Source: Posidonia oceanica (taxonomy: Eukaryota > Streptophyta > Magnoliopsida > Alismatales > Posidoniaceae). Taken from it: 64,000 nucleotides of DNA. A model generated the notes under the pieces. That model saw only the letters and a program-made list of their open reading frames with translations, had not been told where the DNA came from and did no database searches. Shown one piece after another: positions 11,339 through 23,237 of the stretch; positions within the stretch are counted from its first letter, which is position 1; each line of letters starts with the position of its first letter. The DNA lies in the NCBI GenBank assembly GCA_037176725.1, contig JAZBRS010000060.1, positions 51,116,001 through 51,180,000 on the forward strand, read 5' to 3'. Position numbers and translations under genes: made by a program.

Positions 11339-14300
11339 TCGATATTAAATTAATAAAGTATATTTCAATTGTTACAGGCTGCTAAATTATGTAGAGAACC
11401 TACAGTGGTAGAGTGGTAGACTGCATCTCATACTAATGGGTCGGAACAGAATTGGTCAACCCCATTTGCAAAGGATGTAATTGTAAGTAATCATGGTTAG
11501 AATTAAAGTTGTTTTAATAATATACACTTCAATCTTATATCATCTCTAACTAACTTATTGTGTTTATTTTTACAGGATAGGTACATCTTCTTATTCCAAG
11601 AAAAATATAGGGACACTGATGTCGCTGAACAACCAGTCTTTGACAAGAAACTTTGGAAACAAGTTTCGATGGAAAGGAATGTGGGTTGTTCATCAAGCAA
11701 GCAAGGCTTAGGTGGTCTTGATCCATACTACTTGTTGACACCCCATTTCGGCAAGGCTGAATTGGCAAGTCTCTCTGGCGGCTAGGAAAAACCTAAAATT
11801 ACACCTTTCTCCTCACCCTTCCTTTCGAATCAAAACTCCACCTCAAATCCTGAAACCAAACCTAGAACTACACCCATTTTCTAACCTAGAAAACCACCCC
11901 AAAACCCTCTCAAAACCTTACCCTGAAACCATCCAAGACCTTACCCTAAAACCATCCAAATGCAGGTCCAAATCCACATCTCACCCTTTCTCTTTCCCTC
12001 CAAAACCAGCCTAAACTCAACCTAAGATTACACCCCTTTCCCGAACCCGAAAACTAACCAAAAACCAAAGGAAAACTCACCATCCCTGACTTAACAAACC
12101 CACCAAAAATCCTAGAAACTTTCAAACCAAAACCACCCCCAAAAACCCAAGGAAACTTAGGCAAAACTACCCTTTTTCTATACCTCAAAACCCTTCCAAA
12201 ACTTTCTCAAAACCAAACCAAAACCGTAGGATCAAGACTAGAGACCCTAGACTGCACACCCACCAAATTTCACCCCTTTTCGAAACCTCTAAAACCTCCT
12301 TTTGCCCAAATTATCCTTTTCTCTCTCCTCTCTCTCTCCTGATTATCCTCCTTCTTTTCACCTCCTTTTCTCCCTCTTTTTTGCCTGGCTGTGGGCCCCC
12401 TTGTGCTTCCATCTGTTCTCAACCTTATTCCTATTTTTATCTTATTTTTATCATTTTCTTTGATTTTCAAAAAATTGCTTTCCTTCAACTCCTCTCTTTC
12501 CTATTTATTCCTCCATTTCTTCCTTTTCTTTTTCCTTTTCCTCTTCTCTTCTCCTCTCTTACTAAACCCCTAAAAAACCTTTAAAAAACATTTAAAACTC
12601 TAAAACAAAAGAGAAACAAATCAAAACCCTAAAAAGAAATAATTAAAAACTTAAACAAACAATTAAAAACAAAAAACTAACTAAACCCAACTAAAAAGAG
12701 AAACTAAGAATGCAATCTAAAAAAATACAAAACAAACAAAGGAAAATGCTATAAAATCAAGCAAAAAAACCAAAATATAATCAAAACAAACCAAAAGTAA
12801 AAACCTCATTAAAAATAATCAAAAAACAAATCATAAAAAAAAGAAGAAGAAGAAAACAATTAAAAACATTAAGACAAGTAATTAAAAGACACTTAACAAA
12901 CCTAAAAGAAACAATCAAAAAACTTGAAACAATTTAAAAACATTTAATTAAAAACTTAACAAGAAAAACTTAACTAAAAAATATTAAAAGAATTTAACAA
13001 ACAAAATCAAAAAGCAATTTAAAAAAGACCTAAGAAAAAACTAAAGTCAAAAAACTTAAAACTCCTAACTAATTAAAAAGCAACCCATTAAAAAAGCCTA
13101 ATTAAAAATCCCAACTTAACAAGAAAAATTTAACAAGGAAAACTTAACTAAAAAATATTAAAAAGAATTTAACCAACAAAATAAAAAAAAAACAATTTAA
13201 AGAAAACCTAAATCCTAAAAACTTAAATCAAAAGAGAAGTTTAAACAATTAAAACAATCAAAAAAAGAAAAACTTAAAAGAAGGAAACCATTAACAAATT
13301 CAAAAGAGTAATCAAGAAAAAAGAGAATTAAAAAAAAAACATTATGCTTTGAAACAAATCCAAAAAAAGAGAAACAAAAACTTAATCTTTTCTTTCTTTC
13401 TTTTCTTCTTTCTTTTTCTTTCCTATTCCTTCTTCTTCCTTTTTATTTTAATTTCTTTCCCTTCCCCCCTCTGTTACAGCACTCCTTTCTCCTTCTCCTC
13501 TCTGTCTGCTATCTCTTTTTTCAGCCACCCTACTCCCAACCCACTGCACACACCACCAGACCTGACCGTCCTTCACACCTGCACACCCCTGCACCAGTCC
13601 AGACCGGCATGCGCCGCCCGCCGCGGCCGTGCCACCAGAGACCTGCCACCACCCCTCCTTGGCACTCAAGTGGACGAACCCAAGCCATAACCCAAAAGAG
13701 GAGTGGAACCAAGGGGCAGCACATCAGGAGAGATCCAGAATTCACCCACAGACTTTCCTCTCTCCCTTGTGCACTCCACCAGAAGAAAGAAGCCAAGCAA
13801 CCCAAGAATTCACGAAAAAACAGACCATTTGAACCCATTTTCTCTCCAAAAGCTTCCAACACACATACTCCATTGAAGAACTTCCACTACAGGTATCCAA
13901 AAATTCCCAAACTCCACCATCGTACTCACCAAGCTCCCACCTTCACAACCCACCCAACATCTCACCACGAGACCTCCCACAGCTACCGCATTCCACTACA
14001 AACACTTGGGTCCTATTTTTGCCCGAAAACTTCAAACCTCCATAACTCCCTCCACACTCAGTGGAATTCACTTCCGCTTCTTCCCACACGCTCCCCAGAC
14101 AACCACCTAGCCGCCCGTGCCCTTGGCTCGGCCTGGAATGCCGCACATCGCCGTACCCACCTCGGCCTTCACAGCAAGAGCTCATTTGAACCAGATCCTG
14201 CTCCGGGCTGTGGAACGCGCTTCTGGAAGCTCCGTCCTCCTCCTTGGACCTCCGGCGACGTCCCCGAGCCACCCCAGTAGCAGCAGCCGCCTCTCCGTGC

Positions 14301-15729
14301 CGTCTCCACTTCCCTCCAGCCGGCCGAAAGCCACCTAGGTGGGTGGCCCTCTCCAGCGTGCGCAGCAGGTGAAAGAAGCCTCCTCCGGATTCTCCTCTTC
14401 CTCCTCTTGCTCCTCGGCTTTTCCTCGAGGCGTTTCGTCGCCTGTGCCGCCCGCATGAGCTCGCCGAACTCTCCTTCTTCTCCGGCGCCGGTCGCCGGCG
14501 CTCCAACAGCAGCAGCACTCCCGCGAGCTTCCGCCGCTGCCGACGCCTCGCCGGACCTCCCTCGCCTCCGCCACACCACGCCGAACTCCTCCGCACCCAG
14601 CCTGCGCCGCGCCGACCCCTCCTCCACCGATCCAGAGAAGCCACCGACGAGCTCCGGCAACCCCCTGTAAGCAACCATCTGCCACTGTTTTTTTATTTTT
14701 TTCTTTAACTTAGTTTATTTTCCCTACATTGCATTGTTATCATTATAACTTTCTAATATTACATTTGGGTCCAGATCAGTTTAAGATTCATGTTATTCTG
14801 ATTTAAAATCATATTGAATTGCAATTAAAGTCTACATTCTTGCCTATTTGCACTGTCATCTGCATGCTGTTCATTTTCTTTAGTTGTCTTTTAAATTAAG
14901 CCCTGCATGTTTCTGTTATTACATATTGGTCCTCTGTTGTTGTGGTTTAATTGTATTTCTTTAGATGTAGTCCAGTAAGTTGTTATATTTGCATATCAGT
15001 CCGTTCTTAGTTCAACATAACTTGCTATGCTTTATTGCTTGCCCCAGCATGTTTTTATTTTTGCAATTAGGTCCTTTAGTTGTTAAATGCCATCTAAATG
15101 CTTGCTGTTATCTTATTAAGTTGCTGTTAAGTCCTGATCTTTGCACTATTTGCATCATGGTCCCCTGATCTGTTTTCAAGCATTCTGTTTGCATCCTTCA
15201 TTTACTGCATTGCATGCTTAGCTCTTGCTTCCTGATTTTGCACATAGGTCCTCTACATCATGCATAGCATGCATTTAGCTTGCCATTTTTCTTACAAAAT
15301 TGCATTTCAACCCCTACATGTTTTAAAATTGCATATAGATCCTCCATATGATTGCAGAGCTTATTCCAATGCATGTTTACCTTATTAGGTTGCATTTTGA
15401 ACCCTGCATCTTGCAAAATCACACTTAGACCCCTCAATTTCCAAACACCCTGCATAAAAAGCCTCGAACTTTTCAAATTCTTTGCATTTAGACCCCCATT
15501 CTTTCAAAAATTGCATTTAAGTCCCCAATTTTCTGAAAAATCATCCTTTGGTCTTTTCTTGCATTTTGCACGCATTGCACTCATGCATTCTTGCATTTTG
15601 GCATTCCTTGCACACACTTAAACACTCTTAGCTCCCATTCACAGGGGAGGACCTGTTTTGCATACCCCTAGGACCCCCTTTACACTTAGATCCATTCTTC
15701 TCCCCTGTTCTGGCCCCTCTGCCTTGAAG

Positions 15730-15856
15730 CTGGGATATCTTCCGATCCGGCCGTTGGATCTTCTCAACCAAGCTACCTGGACGACCCCGGCGGAGCGCTC
15801 TTCAGCATGAACCAAGCAGATTTCAGATCAGGCTTCAGATTTCCCAGGTAAGTCCT
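15730..15856 (+). promoter_or_regulatory. Conserved splice-donor block in LTR-beta
   Basis: The block contains the near-palindrome ATCCGGCCGTTGGAT, then CTCTTCAGCATG, and ends at a full consensus donor CCCAG/GTAAGT at 15847/15848. The same block and donor recur in element B's 3' LTR (donor at 40660/40659, minus), LTR-gamma (55984/55983, minus) and LTR-delta (62772/62773, plus). It is likely the donor of a long 5' intron in the element transcript; this is inference from conservation. Confidence 0.6.
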
Positions 15857-16299
15857 CCTGAACCCCTGCACAGCATTCATTTGCACACCATTTGCATTGT
15901 AAGCATTGTTTTTGCTTTCTGATTTCTCGAGCATGTAGAATAGGACTTCCTCTTCTCGTCTATCAGCTCTGCTCCCCTTTTTCGCATATTCCCAAGTGCT
16001 TTGTGTTGTGTTTCCCCTGGATTCACCACTAATTGCAACTTTCTTCCCCCTTTCCCACGATTTGATCGCACTGCGAGCTTTGGGCAGTGTGCGAGAAATA
16101 TCGTAGGACGGTTTAGTGGGAAACAGTTACAGAATGGTGGTGATCCTTCCACTGGCTTATCTTCCCCATTGTAGGTCTTCACACCTACTCTACGTGGCCC
16201 TTAAACAGTGTCTGTTCTCACACACGCACTGTTTGCTTCTCCTTTCGCTTCTCTTGTCCTCTCTTTGCATTTGCATCTGCATGGCTTTGTCGATGTTTT

Positions 16300-16735
16300 A
16301 TTCCGCTTCGCTTTTGGCACCATTTCGCGTGCCCGCCTCTTCCTTGGAACCGTTTTGCGTGCCCGCTTTGCTTTTGGCACTGTTTTGCTTGCCCGCCTTG
16401 TCTTTTGGCACCGTTTCGTGTGCCCGCTCTGTTTTTGGCACCGTTTTGCGTGCTGGCTTTGTTTTCTCGCACTGCTTCGTGTGCCGCCTTGTTTTCTGCA
16501 CCGTTTTGCATGCTGGCTTTGTTTTCTCGCACTGCTTCGCTTGCCACCTTGTTTTCTGCACCGTTTTGCGTGCTGGTTTTGTTTTCTGCACCGTTTTGCA
16601 TGCTGGTTTTGTTTTCTGCACCGTTTTGCATGCCGTTCTTGTTTTCTCGCGCCGTTTCTCGTGCCACTTTGTTTTCTTGCACCGTTTTGCGTGCCGCTTC
16701 CGCTTCTCGCATTGTTTTACGTGTCATATGCCATT
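16300..16735 (+). repeat. Roughly 30-bp tandem array (ACCGTTTTGCGTGC type) in LTR-beta
   Basis: About 14 imperfect copies share the core CCGTTTTGCGTGC followed by a variable half with TTTGTTTTCT. Open reading frames appear on both strands only because the period is close to a multiple of three. Related arrays occur at 39850-40215, 54850-55945 and 62820-63560. Confidence 0.85.
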
Positions 16736-17371
16736 TTCCTTTGCATGTCGCCTACATTGCTTGGTTTTACCGTCGTTTCGCTTTTTCGCTTGCATTTGCA
16801 TATAGGGCAGTGATGCTTACTGCCTGGAGTTCTCACGAGCCAGGTTTCGCCCGGTTCGGAACACAAACAGCGCTGCTGAGCACTTAGACTGCACGTTTAC
16901 TTTCCTGCATTGCATCCCACCACTTAGAGCACACCTATGAGCATTCATTCAGGCATTCGTTGGCATTTAGGCATTTAAATCTGCATTTCCCTACGTATGC
17001 GAGCGTAAGCCTAGAAAGACCGATTCTCGGGCATGTCGGGGGTGCCTAACACCTTCCCCGCACGTAACAGGAGTCTTTGCCCAGTCTTTTGCCCCACAAT
17101 GACCATATTGCCCTTATCCTAGGCATGAGTCATCTCATTTGCATTCATTTGCATTTGTTTTCCTTTGCATTGCTTTGCATTGCATTTCTTGCTTTGTTTT
17201 GCGTATTAATTCACGCATTTCCCCCGATTTTCCTTGTCTCCCGATAATAGACACGGTGGCGACTCTGAATTGTCTTATCTTTTCTCCTCTGTTTTAAGTG
17301 TTTTCGAGTTGAGCCCTCCTCCTCGGACTTAGCCGCTATTAGTAAGCCTGATTCTGATTGGGATTACTACA

Positions 17372-17376
17372 TTACT
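17372..17376. other. Target-site duplication right of LTR-beta
   Basis: TTACT here pairs with CTACT at 11728-11732. One copy removed with the LTR makes the host exon read on in frame. Confidence 0.75.
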
Positions 17377-17835
17377 CAGAAGAGTTTATTATTGGTTCTT
17401 CTACGGGTTCTATGGTGCAATATCCATTTTCAACTCAGCCTTCTACTTCAATTGATCCAAATTTTTTCAGTTCCCAGTTGTCACATATAACGACTACATT
17501 GGAGGAGAGTTTAAGTGCCAAAATAACCACAACAATAGTGGATGAAATACATGCTTTGGAGGACCAACTTATAAGGTAAAGTTTTATGCAGTTATAAATT
17601 TTTTGATATTCATTAATTGTTATATTGAATTTAACATTATAATATAATCATTATCCATCATAACATATTTGTAAGTTTGTTTTTTATAATCAGAAGAATT
17701 TCAGACGAGCAGGAAGTTGATTTGACGTCGAATGATGACGACGAGGATTACGAGGAGTACAGACGTGATCGTCGTTCCATTCATGTATCTTCCTCAAAAG
17801 GTAAAGGAAAGCAAGTCGGTAGAAGAAGAAAATGA

Positions 17836-18576
17836 TTTGTATTATGTCGTTTTGACTTGTATGGGGACGAGTGACTTGTATTATATCATTTCAGTGTTGT
17901 AATATCATGAATGTTGTGAACAAATGGATATGTAAAATCTTAATTATGTCATAATATCAATTGATACTTTTTTTTAAATTGGTGGATGTGTAATTTAATT
18001 TTTGTGAATGCATATGAATGTCATTTTAACAGGAATATTAATCTTATTTTTCGTGGATGTAATCATTTTATTTTTTTCCCACTACCCAGAATTAGCAAAG
18101 ACTTAGTGAGAATATTTCCTCGCTAAGTCCTTGCTAAAACTGTGGTATGCACAGGAATAGCGAGCGAGCACATAGCGAGGGAATAACGAGGTCTTTGCGA
18201 GGATATTACGAGGAACAAATTCCACACAATATCCTCGCTACTATATAACGAGTAAATTACGAGAAATTCTCCTCGCTATGTCCTCGCAAGATTTTTTTTT
18301 ATTTCTTTTAATATTTTTGCGAGGATATAACGTCGACTTTGCGAGGAGATAGTGAGTAATAACGAGGACTTTATTTCCTTGCAAAGTCCTCGCAATTATT
18401 TAGCGAGGAATTTGCTAGGAAATATCCTCGCAAATGGCTTTTAACGACGTAGCATTATGCGAGGACTTGATATCCTCGCAAAGTCCTCGCTAAAGCCATT
18501 AGCGAGGAGATTGCGAGGACTTAGCGAGGATTTAGCGAGGACATTTGTCCTCGCGATTTCCTGTTTTCTAGTAGTG
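17836..18576. repeat. CACTA 3' subterminal repeats and terminal inverted repeat
   Basis: After the last exon, an AT-rich UTR leads into about 500 bp (18080-18576) in which GCGAGGA and its reverse complement TCCTCGC recur some two dozen times in both orientations, the expected binding sites of the TNPA protein. The end, TTTTCTAGTAGTG, is the reverse complement of the CACTA terminus. Confidence 0.9.
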
Positions 18577-18579
18577 TAC

Positions 18580-20137
18580 CCCCTGCATCAGCAATACCCT
18601 ACCCCTGCATACATTCCAGCACACACAACACATCCGCACAGATACGCCCCCCATCTTGTCGCTCCATTAGGCGATGCGATGGTGGACCCAGAGGAGCACC
18701 TTGGTGCGTCCTATGTGGCGTATGTGGCCCCTGCCCCTGCTGTACCACCTCCTTTGGCAGCAGCTCCAGAATCTAACGACGACAAGTTCGCCATTCTGGA
18801 GAAAGCACTTCGACAAGTGCAGGGTATAGACCACTAATCTTACCAGTTCCGGGACCTCTGTTACTTCCCAGAGGCGGTGCTCCCACCGTAGTTTCGCATC
18901 CTGGTCTTTGAAAAATATCATGGTAGAGGCTGTCCAGTAGCACACCTGAAGGCATACTGCAGAGATCTCGCTCAGCTCCAGGCTGATGAGAGGTTGCTTA
19001 TCCGTTTGTTCTAGAAAAGTCTATCTGGCCCTGCGCTCAAGTGGTTCACCTCACTTGATATGGCCACCATAAAGACGTGGGACGACCTCAGCCAGGCATT
19101 CCTGGGACAATATGCCTTCAACCTTGACCTGGTCCAAAAGCACGCGGACCTCGTCGCATTAAAGTAGAACCCCGGCGAGCCGTTTGGGGAGTATGTCGGC
19201 CGCTGGCGCGTCCTTGCTTCGCAGGTTCGAGATGGACCCTCTAACGAGGAGTCCATCGAGATTGTGATCGGAGGTGCGCAGCTCGCTACCGGGGCTCTGC
19301 TCAGCATTCAACCTGTCACCACCTTCACAGCACTGATCCGGGCTGGCACCCACATGGAGAGTTCGCTACGGAGTGGCAACTTCCCGACGCTCTCTGTGTT
19401 TGCCAAGCAGGCCGCCACCAACAACAACACCAGCAACACCAGCAGCAGCACCAGCGACAACAGTAGTGGTAGCACCAGCAGTCGTCGAAACCAGCTGTCG
19501 CCTATGTCAACCCCGCACCCGCACCAGCACCTGTGCCTACGCTTGTTCTGCTGGCGGTTCAGCCTCCCCCAAATCAGGTAGTGTACGCACCAGCACCTAG
19601 GGCACCCCCCACACCACAAATCACTACCACCGCCTAACTGGTGTATCCTGCTGCACCGGTCCAGAAAGCGCAACCCAGGGGCAAAGGCGGCAATTCAGAG
19701 AGCGACGTCAATTCACCCCACTGGTGGAACCGCTCAATGCCATCCTCCCGAAGGTCACATCATATCTGAGGTTTCCCAAGGTTCGCCCGCCACCAAATCC
19801 ACTTCCCCCTTGGTATAAGGCGAATCTCTTTTGCGACTTTCATCGAGCTGTAGGGCACTCGACGAACAGTTGCCTCACTTTACGGGACGCCATTCAGAAT
19901 TTGATCGAGTCGGGAATGATCACCATCCACATGCATGAGGCACCCTCTTCAGCTCCTCCATCTGCATCAGCCCCTGCATTAGCATCAGCATCCCCCCATG
20001 CCAGCATCGTCCGCCAGCCCCTCCTGGACCATCCCAATCCGGGAGGTGCGGGAACCTTGGGAATCTACTCTCTCCCCCCTTCTGGGCTTGCTACGTCTGT
20101 GGTAGACCCCTCTGAGCTCATTCATGATGTTTCATAG
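18580..20137 (+). pseudogene. gag of element A, broken
   Basis: The capsid-like segment runs from EKALRQVQG (about 18800) through LKAYCRDLAQLQADERLLI and WDDLSQAFLGQYAFNLDLVQ to GEYVGRWRVLASQV (about 19230). A Gln/Asn/Ser/Thr-rich spacer follows, then a Pro-rich stretch and a zinc-knuckle variant CDFHRAVGHSTNSC (about 19832-19873, spacing C-x2-H-x4-GH-x4-C). In-frame stops occur near 18835, 18890, 19012 and 19165, and the frame shifts around 19480. Gag would form the particle and bind the RNA. The N-terminus lies on the other side of CACTA. Confidence 0.85.
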
Positions 20138-20194
20138 CCCTTCCCTCTCTCTCTCTATCGTGCGGCCATTGCCGGCTCCGAGTCGGGGATCTTT

Positions 20195-21240
20195 ATGATC
20201 CGACCGCGTGCCAGGCCGGGGCGCTCTACCACGTGCCCTAGCATGCATCCTCATGCCCCTGCCCCTGTATACCCTCAGGCTAGACTGCAGGCCCAAACCC
20301 CTGCCTTCCTTTTAGGTAGACTCCCAGTCAGCCTACTAGCTAGATCTCAGCCAAGACCCCCAGCAACATCACCCTTTTCCCCCTCGCCCAGCTTATGCCC
20401 CCATAGCCCCTCTTGTGCTCGCAGCACAGGTCCCTGCGGTTATTGACTTAACCTGGGACCCCCATCGCGTGCCCTACAACTACGCCATGGAAACGTGCGC
20501 GAAAGTCACGCGATCGAGGAGGGTCTACAAGCCCGTAGCTCCGGTGGTAAGGCCCAACCATCCAGCACTTGCTGCACCCCCTCTAGCAGGCCAACCCGCA
20601 GTGCCCCTAGCATCAAGTCAATTTGCAGCACCTCCAGCATCGAGCCAACCCCCTGCACCTAGCCCTGTAGAGCCTACCCCCAAAGCACTTCCTTCTACCA
20701 CCAGAAAGCCACACCACAAGATTGACATCACCTCCTAGCTTAGGAGGGTTAAAGTCGACATTTCAATTTGGGACCTTATACACTCCTCTTCCGAACACTG
20801 CGAGGCTTTCCTCCGAGTGTTCCAAGCAGCCCATGTGTCCCAAGCTATAGAACCCACGGCCCTGGAGAGCATGGTTGGCGTCATTGCAGAGCCCCAAATC
20901 ATCTCTTTCATGAGCGATGAGCTGCCTCCAGTGGGGATTAATCACAACCAGTCCTTGTTTGTCATGGTGTAATACAAAAACTTTCGCATTCCCCTATCGC
21001 TGGTTGATAATGGATCAGGCCATAATGTCTGTCCCTTGCGCACTACAACCAGGCTCGGATTCAAAGCCGAGGATATCACCCCGGCGATAAAGGGATTGAC
21101 AGCTTTTGATAACACCCACCATGACGCTCTTGGGATCCTGATTATTCCTCTCGAGATTGGCCCGGTCGTCTTCGATGTAGAGTTCTACATTGTTGACTTA
21201 GAGCCCAATTTCAATCTTCTGCTTGGGCGCCCTTAGCTGC
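20195..21240 (+). pseudogene. Gag-pol spacer and aspartic protease of element A
   Basis: A Pro/Ala-rich spacer precedes a conserved helix-rich stretch (RRVKVDISIWDLIHSS, about 20740-20790) and the protease. The active-site loop reads LVDNGSGHNVCPL with the Asp at 21005-21007, followed by ALGILIIPLEIGPVVFDVEF and FNLLLGRP. DNGS in place of DTG/DSG is typical for this lineage. Stops at about 20736, 20971 and 21235 interrupt it. Confidence 0.82.
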
Positions 21241-23237
21241 ATAAGCATCAGGTCATCCCCTCGACCCTCCACCGCATGATTAAGTTTCACCGCGGCAATG
21301 ATGTTATCGTTGTCATGGTAGAAAACTTCGAGAAAGAGCGGACCGAGGCGGTTGCACCTATCTCTTCGTAGACTGTCCCTTTTGACCCCGAACTTTCAAA
21401 TGCCTTATATCGAGTTAATTGGTGTGAGCTGGCTAACTTTATACCTGATCTTGAACGTGTCAACTCTTTGGCCGTTCACAATTACCCCTTCAGGATGGTC
21501 AAAAATGTCTGTCATAGGTGGGGCTATGTTAAGGGAACGCCGCTCGGGCGGTACGGCCAGGGAATCGCTGAGCCGGTCCAAGCAGCAGAGCGAAGAGATT
21601 CTGAAGGACTCGGATATGACCTACAGTCCAGCACAGACAAGTGTATGCAGCCTAAGGATCAAAGCATCGCCATCCTGAGGGACCTCACTAATTTTACCAG
21701 TACAGGTATCCTGGATCCAAGCAGCAGTAAAGCCATAGAACAGCCAGTGTCATGCTTAAGCTCTCCGCCGCCAATAGAAGAATGGGTTTGCATTGAAGAC
21801 TACTACTCAGATGAGGAGCAGTCTGGCATGGTCAGCACAGCCCCAACCAGCGGCAAGGATCAGCTCAGTGTGACATCATCTCGGTCAGTTTGGTTGGCAC
21901 TCACTGACGCAGCAGCAGAGTTGGTAGGCGCTGTGGCAGGATTCATAGTTTCTCCTCTTCCTACAGCTTCACCAAAGTCACCGACAGCCACAGCAGCACC
22001 TCTAGGGTCAAAAGCATGCCCTTCGGCACTGTTCGGCAGTCTGCTTGTGACTACAGCCTCACCAGCATGGAAATCACTTTCTCCGATGGAGCAGTCAGTC
22101 AGATCAGGCGGTAGCGTGACTCGGCCAGCATTATTGACAGCACCACAAGCAAGCCAGGCGACTCTATCAAGCACACCACTATCAGCTTCAGTAGATCTCG
22201 CTTTGCAGAGGATTCTCGCCGCCGCTACTGGGAGACGACCACTGTCATTCATGGGCACCGGCATTTTGTCCCCAAGCATAGTGACCCAGCCATCGGTCCT
22301 CCTGAGGAGCACTTGTGCCTCCCCTCCAATAGCAGTAGTGAAGCAAGTGCCCCAAGCAGTAGCAGGCCTAGTGGCTGCCCAAGAGTCAGAAGTAACCATT
22401 GCCTACTACGTCGACTTGCCCTCGGATGAGGAGGGAGCAGCGGCTGCAGAGGCAGAGGTCGACTTTAGGATGGGAGACTTGGAGCAGCTGTTCCAAGAAC
22501 AACTCAAGTCCCTGGCAAAGGACGTCGCAGAGCATGAAGCAGCACAAAGGAAGGGGAAAGCCGTGGCTACGGAACCCTCCATCATGGTCATTGAAGAAGA
22601 TCTAGCAGTAGCGGCGCCCACTAGACCATACGAGCTCATCACTCAGCAGCCAGGTGGCGGGTCTAAGTGGTATGTGCAATCCATGCCCTACGTAGCATCA
22701 CAAGCATCCGCATCAGTAGCATCGCAAGCACCCGCATCAGCAGCATTGCAAGCATTAGCAGCAGTCGCACCGCAAGCATCAGCATTAGCACAGCAAGCAA
22801 CAGCAGCATTAGCACGGCAAGCACCAACAGCATTAGCATGGCAAGCACCAGCAGCAGTAGCATCGCAAGCATCGGCATCAGCAGTACAACATGCATCAAC
22901 ATCAGTAGCATCAGCACAACGTGCATTAGCACCCGCAGTATCAGCATCAGCATCTGCAGCGCATCATGCACAAGCAGTAGCATCGCAGCCAACTGCACAA
23001 GCAGCAGTAGCATCACAGGCAGCAGCACAGCATGCACAAGCAGCAGTATTGCAAGCAACCGCACGGGCAATAACCGCACAAGTAGCAACAACACAGCCAG
23101 TAGAAACAGTACAAATAGCAGTGGCAGAGTCAATAGAATCAACAGTGTCAGCAGTAGGGTCAGAGCAAGTAGAGCAGGCAGAGTAGATTGCCAGGACAGA
23201 GGTCACGCACCGAGGATACAGGAACACTCGGGTAAGT
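21241..23237 (+). pseudogene. G-patch-like segment and Ala/Ser/Gln-rich linker of element A
   Basis: Between protease and RT, about 21493-21620 encodes a G-patch-like motif (GYVKGTPLGRYGQGIAEP, with GLGY further on), then EEWVCIEDYYSDEEQ. An open stretch continues to 23186; its last 500 bases are a GCA-type microsatellite encoding Ala, Ser, Gln and Val only. G-patch motifs bind RNA or helicases in other proteins; here the role is inferred. The same order occurs in element B (54207-52390, minus). Confidence 0.65.

Larger units (their letters stand above)
11733..17371 (+). mobile_element. LTR-beta: complete 5639-bp solo LTR (Tat/Ogre-type)
   Basis: It starts TGTTGACACCCC and ends GGGATTACTACA. 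It is flanked by CTACT (11728-11732) and TTACT (17372-17376), a 5-bp target duplication with one change, and deleting it re-joins the TNPA-like reading frame. No internal region is present, so it is a solo LTR made by LTR-LTR recombination. In order it holds a C/A-rich start, an A-rich tract (about 12580-13370), a GC-rich segment (about 13600-14680), a degenerate GCATTT/GTCC repeat zone (14700-15620), a splice-donor block (15730-15848), a tandem repeat array (about 16300-16735), and the conserved 3' blocks. Confidence 0.92.
6804..17835 (+). pseudogene. TNPA/Ptta-like second CACTA gene, split by a captured gene and by LTR-beta
   Basis: This is the second protein of plant CACTA elements (Transposase_24/Ptta-En-Spm type), thought to bind subterminal repeats. 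Exons with GT-AG borders are placed at about 6804-7062, 7150-7222, 7300-7429, 7508-7695, 7785-7923, 11378-11482, 11576-11732 plus 17377-17575, and 17694-17835. Recognisable parts are the Gly/Ser-rich start, the FEITRIFRS block, the FTLSPGYTKEDYHV block, a WNGLYDHF block and a coiled C-terminal segment followed by an acidic and Lys/Arg-rich tail ending GRRRK. In-frame stops occur, for example TGA in exon 2 and TAG near 7867. LTR-beta cuts the exon at codon TACT/CA; removing it restores GLDPYYSEEF. The large intron 7924-11377 contains the antisense glycosyltransferase fragment. Confidence 0.8.
1837..18576 (+). mobile_element. CACTA (En/Spm) DNA transposon, 5' end outside the window
   Basis: The element contains, in order on the plus strand, a TNP2-type transposase gene and a TNPA/Ptta-like gene, followed by subterminal repeats rich in GCGAGGA/TCCTCGC and a terminal sequence that on the minus strand begins CACTACTAGAAAACAGG (18560-18576). 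CACTA elements make 3-bp target duplications; the candidate here is TAC at 18577-18579. Immediately right of it is retrotransposon gag sequence, so the element landed in the gag of element A. It is interrupted by LTR-alpha (before 1837) and by LTR-beta (11733-17371), and carries at least two antisense host gene fragments. Internal stops mean it cannot make its own transposase. Confidence 0.93.

Noticed and set aside
12540..12640. Telomere-like AAACCCTAAAA words
   Set aside because: They are isolated and part of a general AAACCCTAAA-rich LTR start, not a tandem telomeric array.
13349..14685. Several overlapping open frames on both strands in the GC-rich part of LTR-beta (and the same zone of other LTRs)
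   Set aside because: Arg/Pro/Ser-rich translations on both strands, no shared protein sequence between LTR copies and no recognisable domain; the zone is better read as LTR regulatory or untranslated sequence.
16825..16866. tRNA-like T-arm (CCCGGTTCGGAAC) in the conserved LTR block
   Set aside because: No acceptor stem, D-arm or anticodon arm can be formed around it in any of the five copies.
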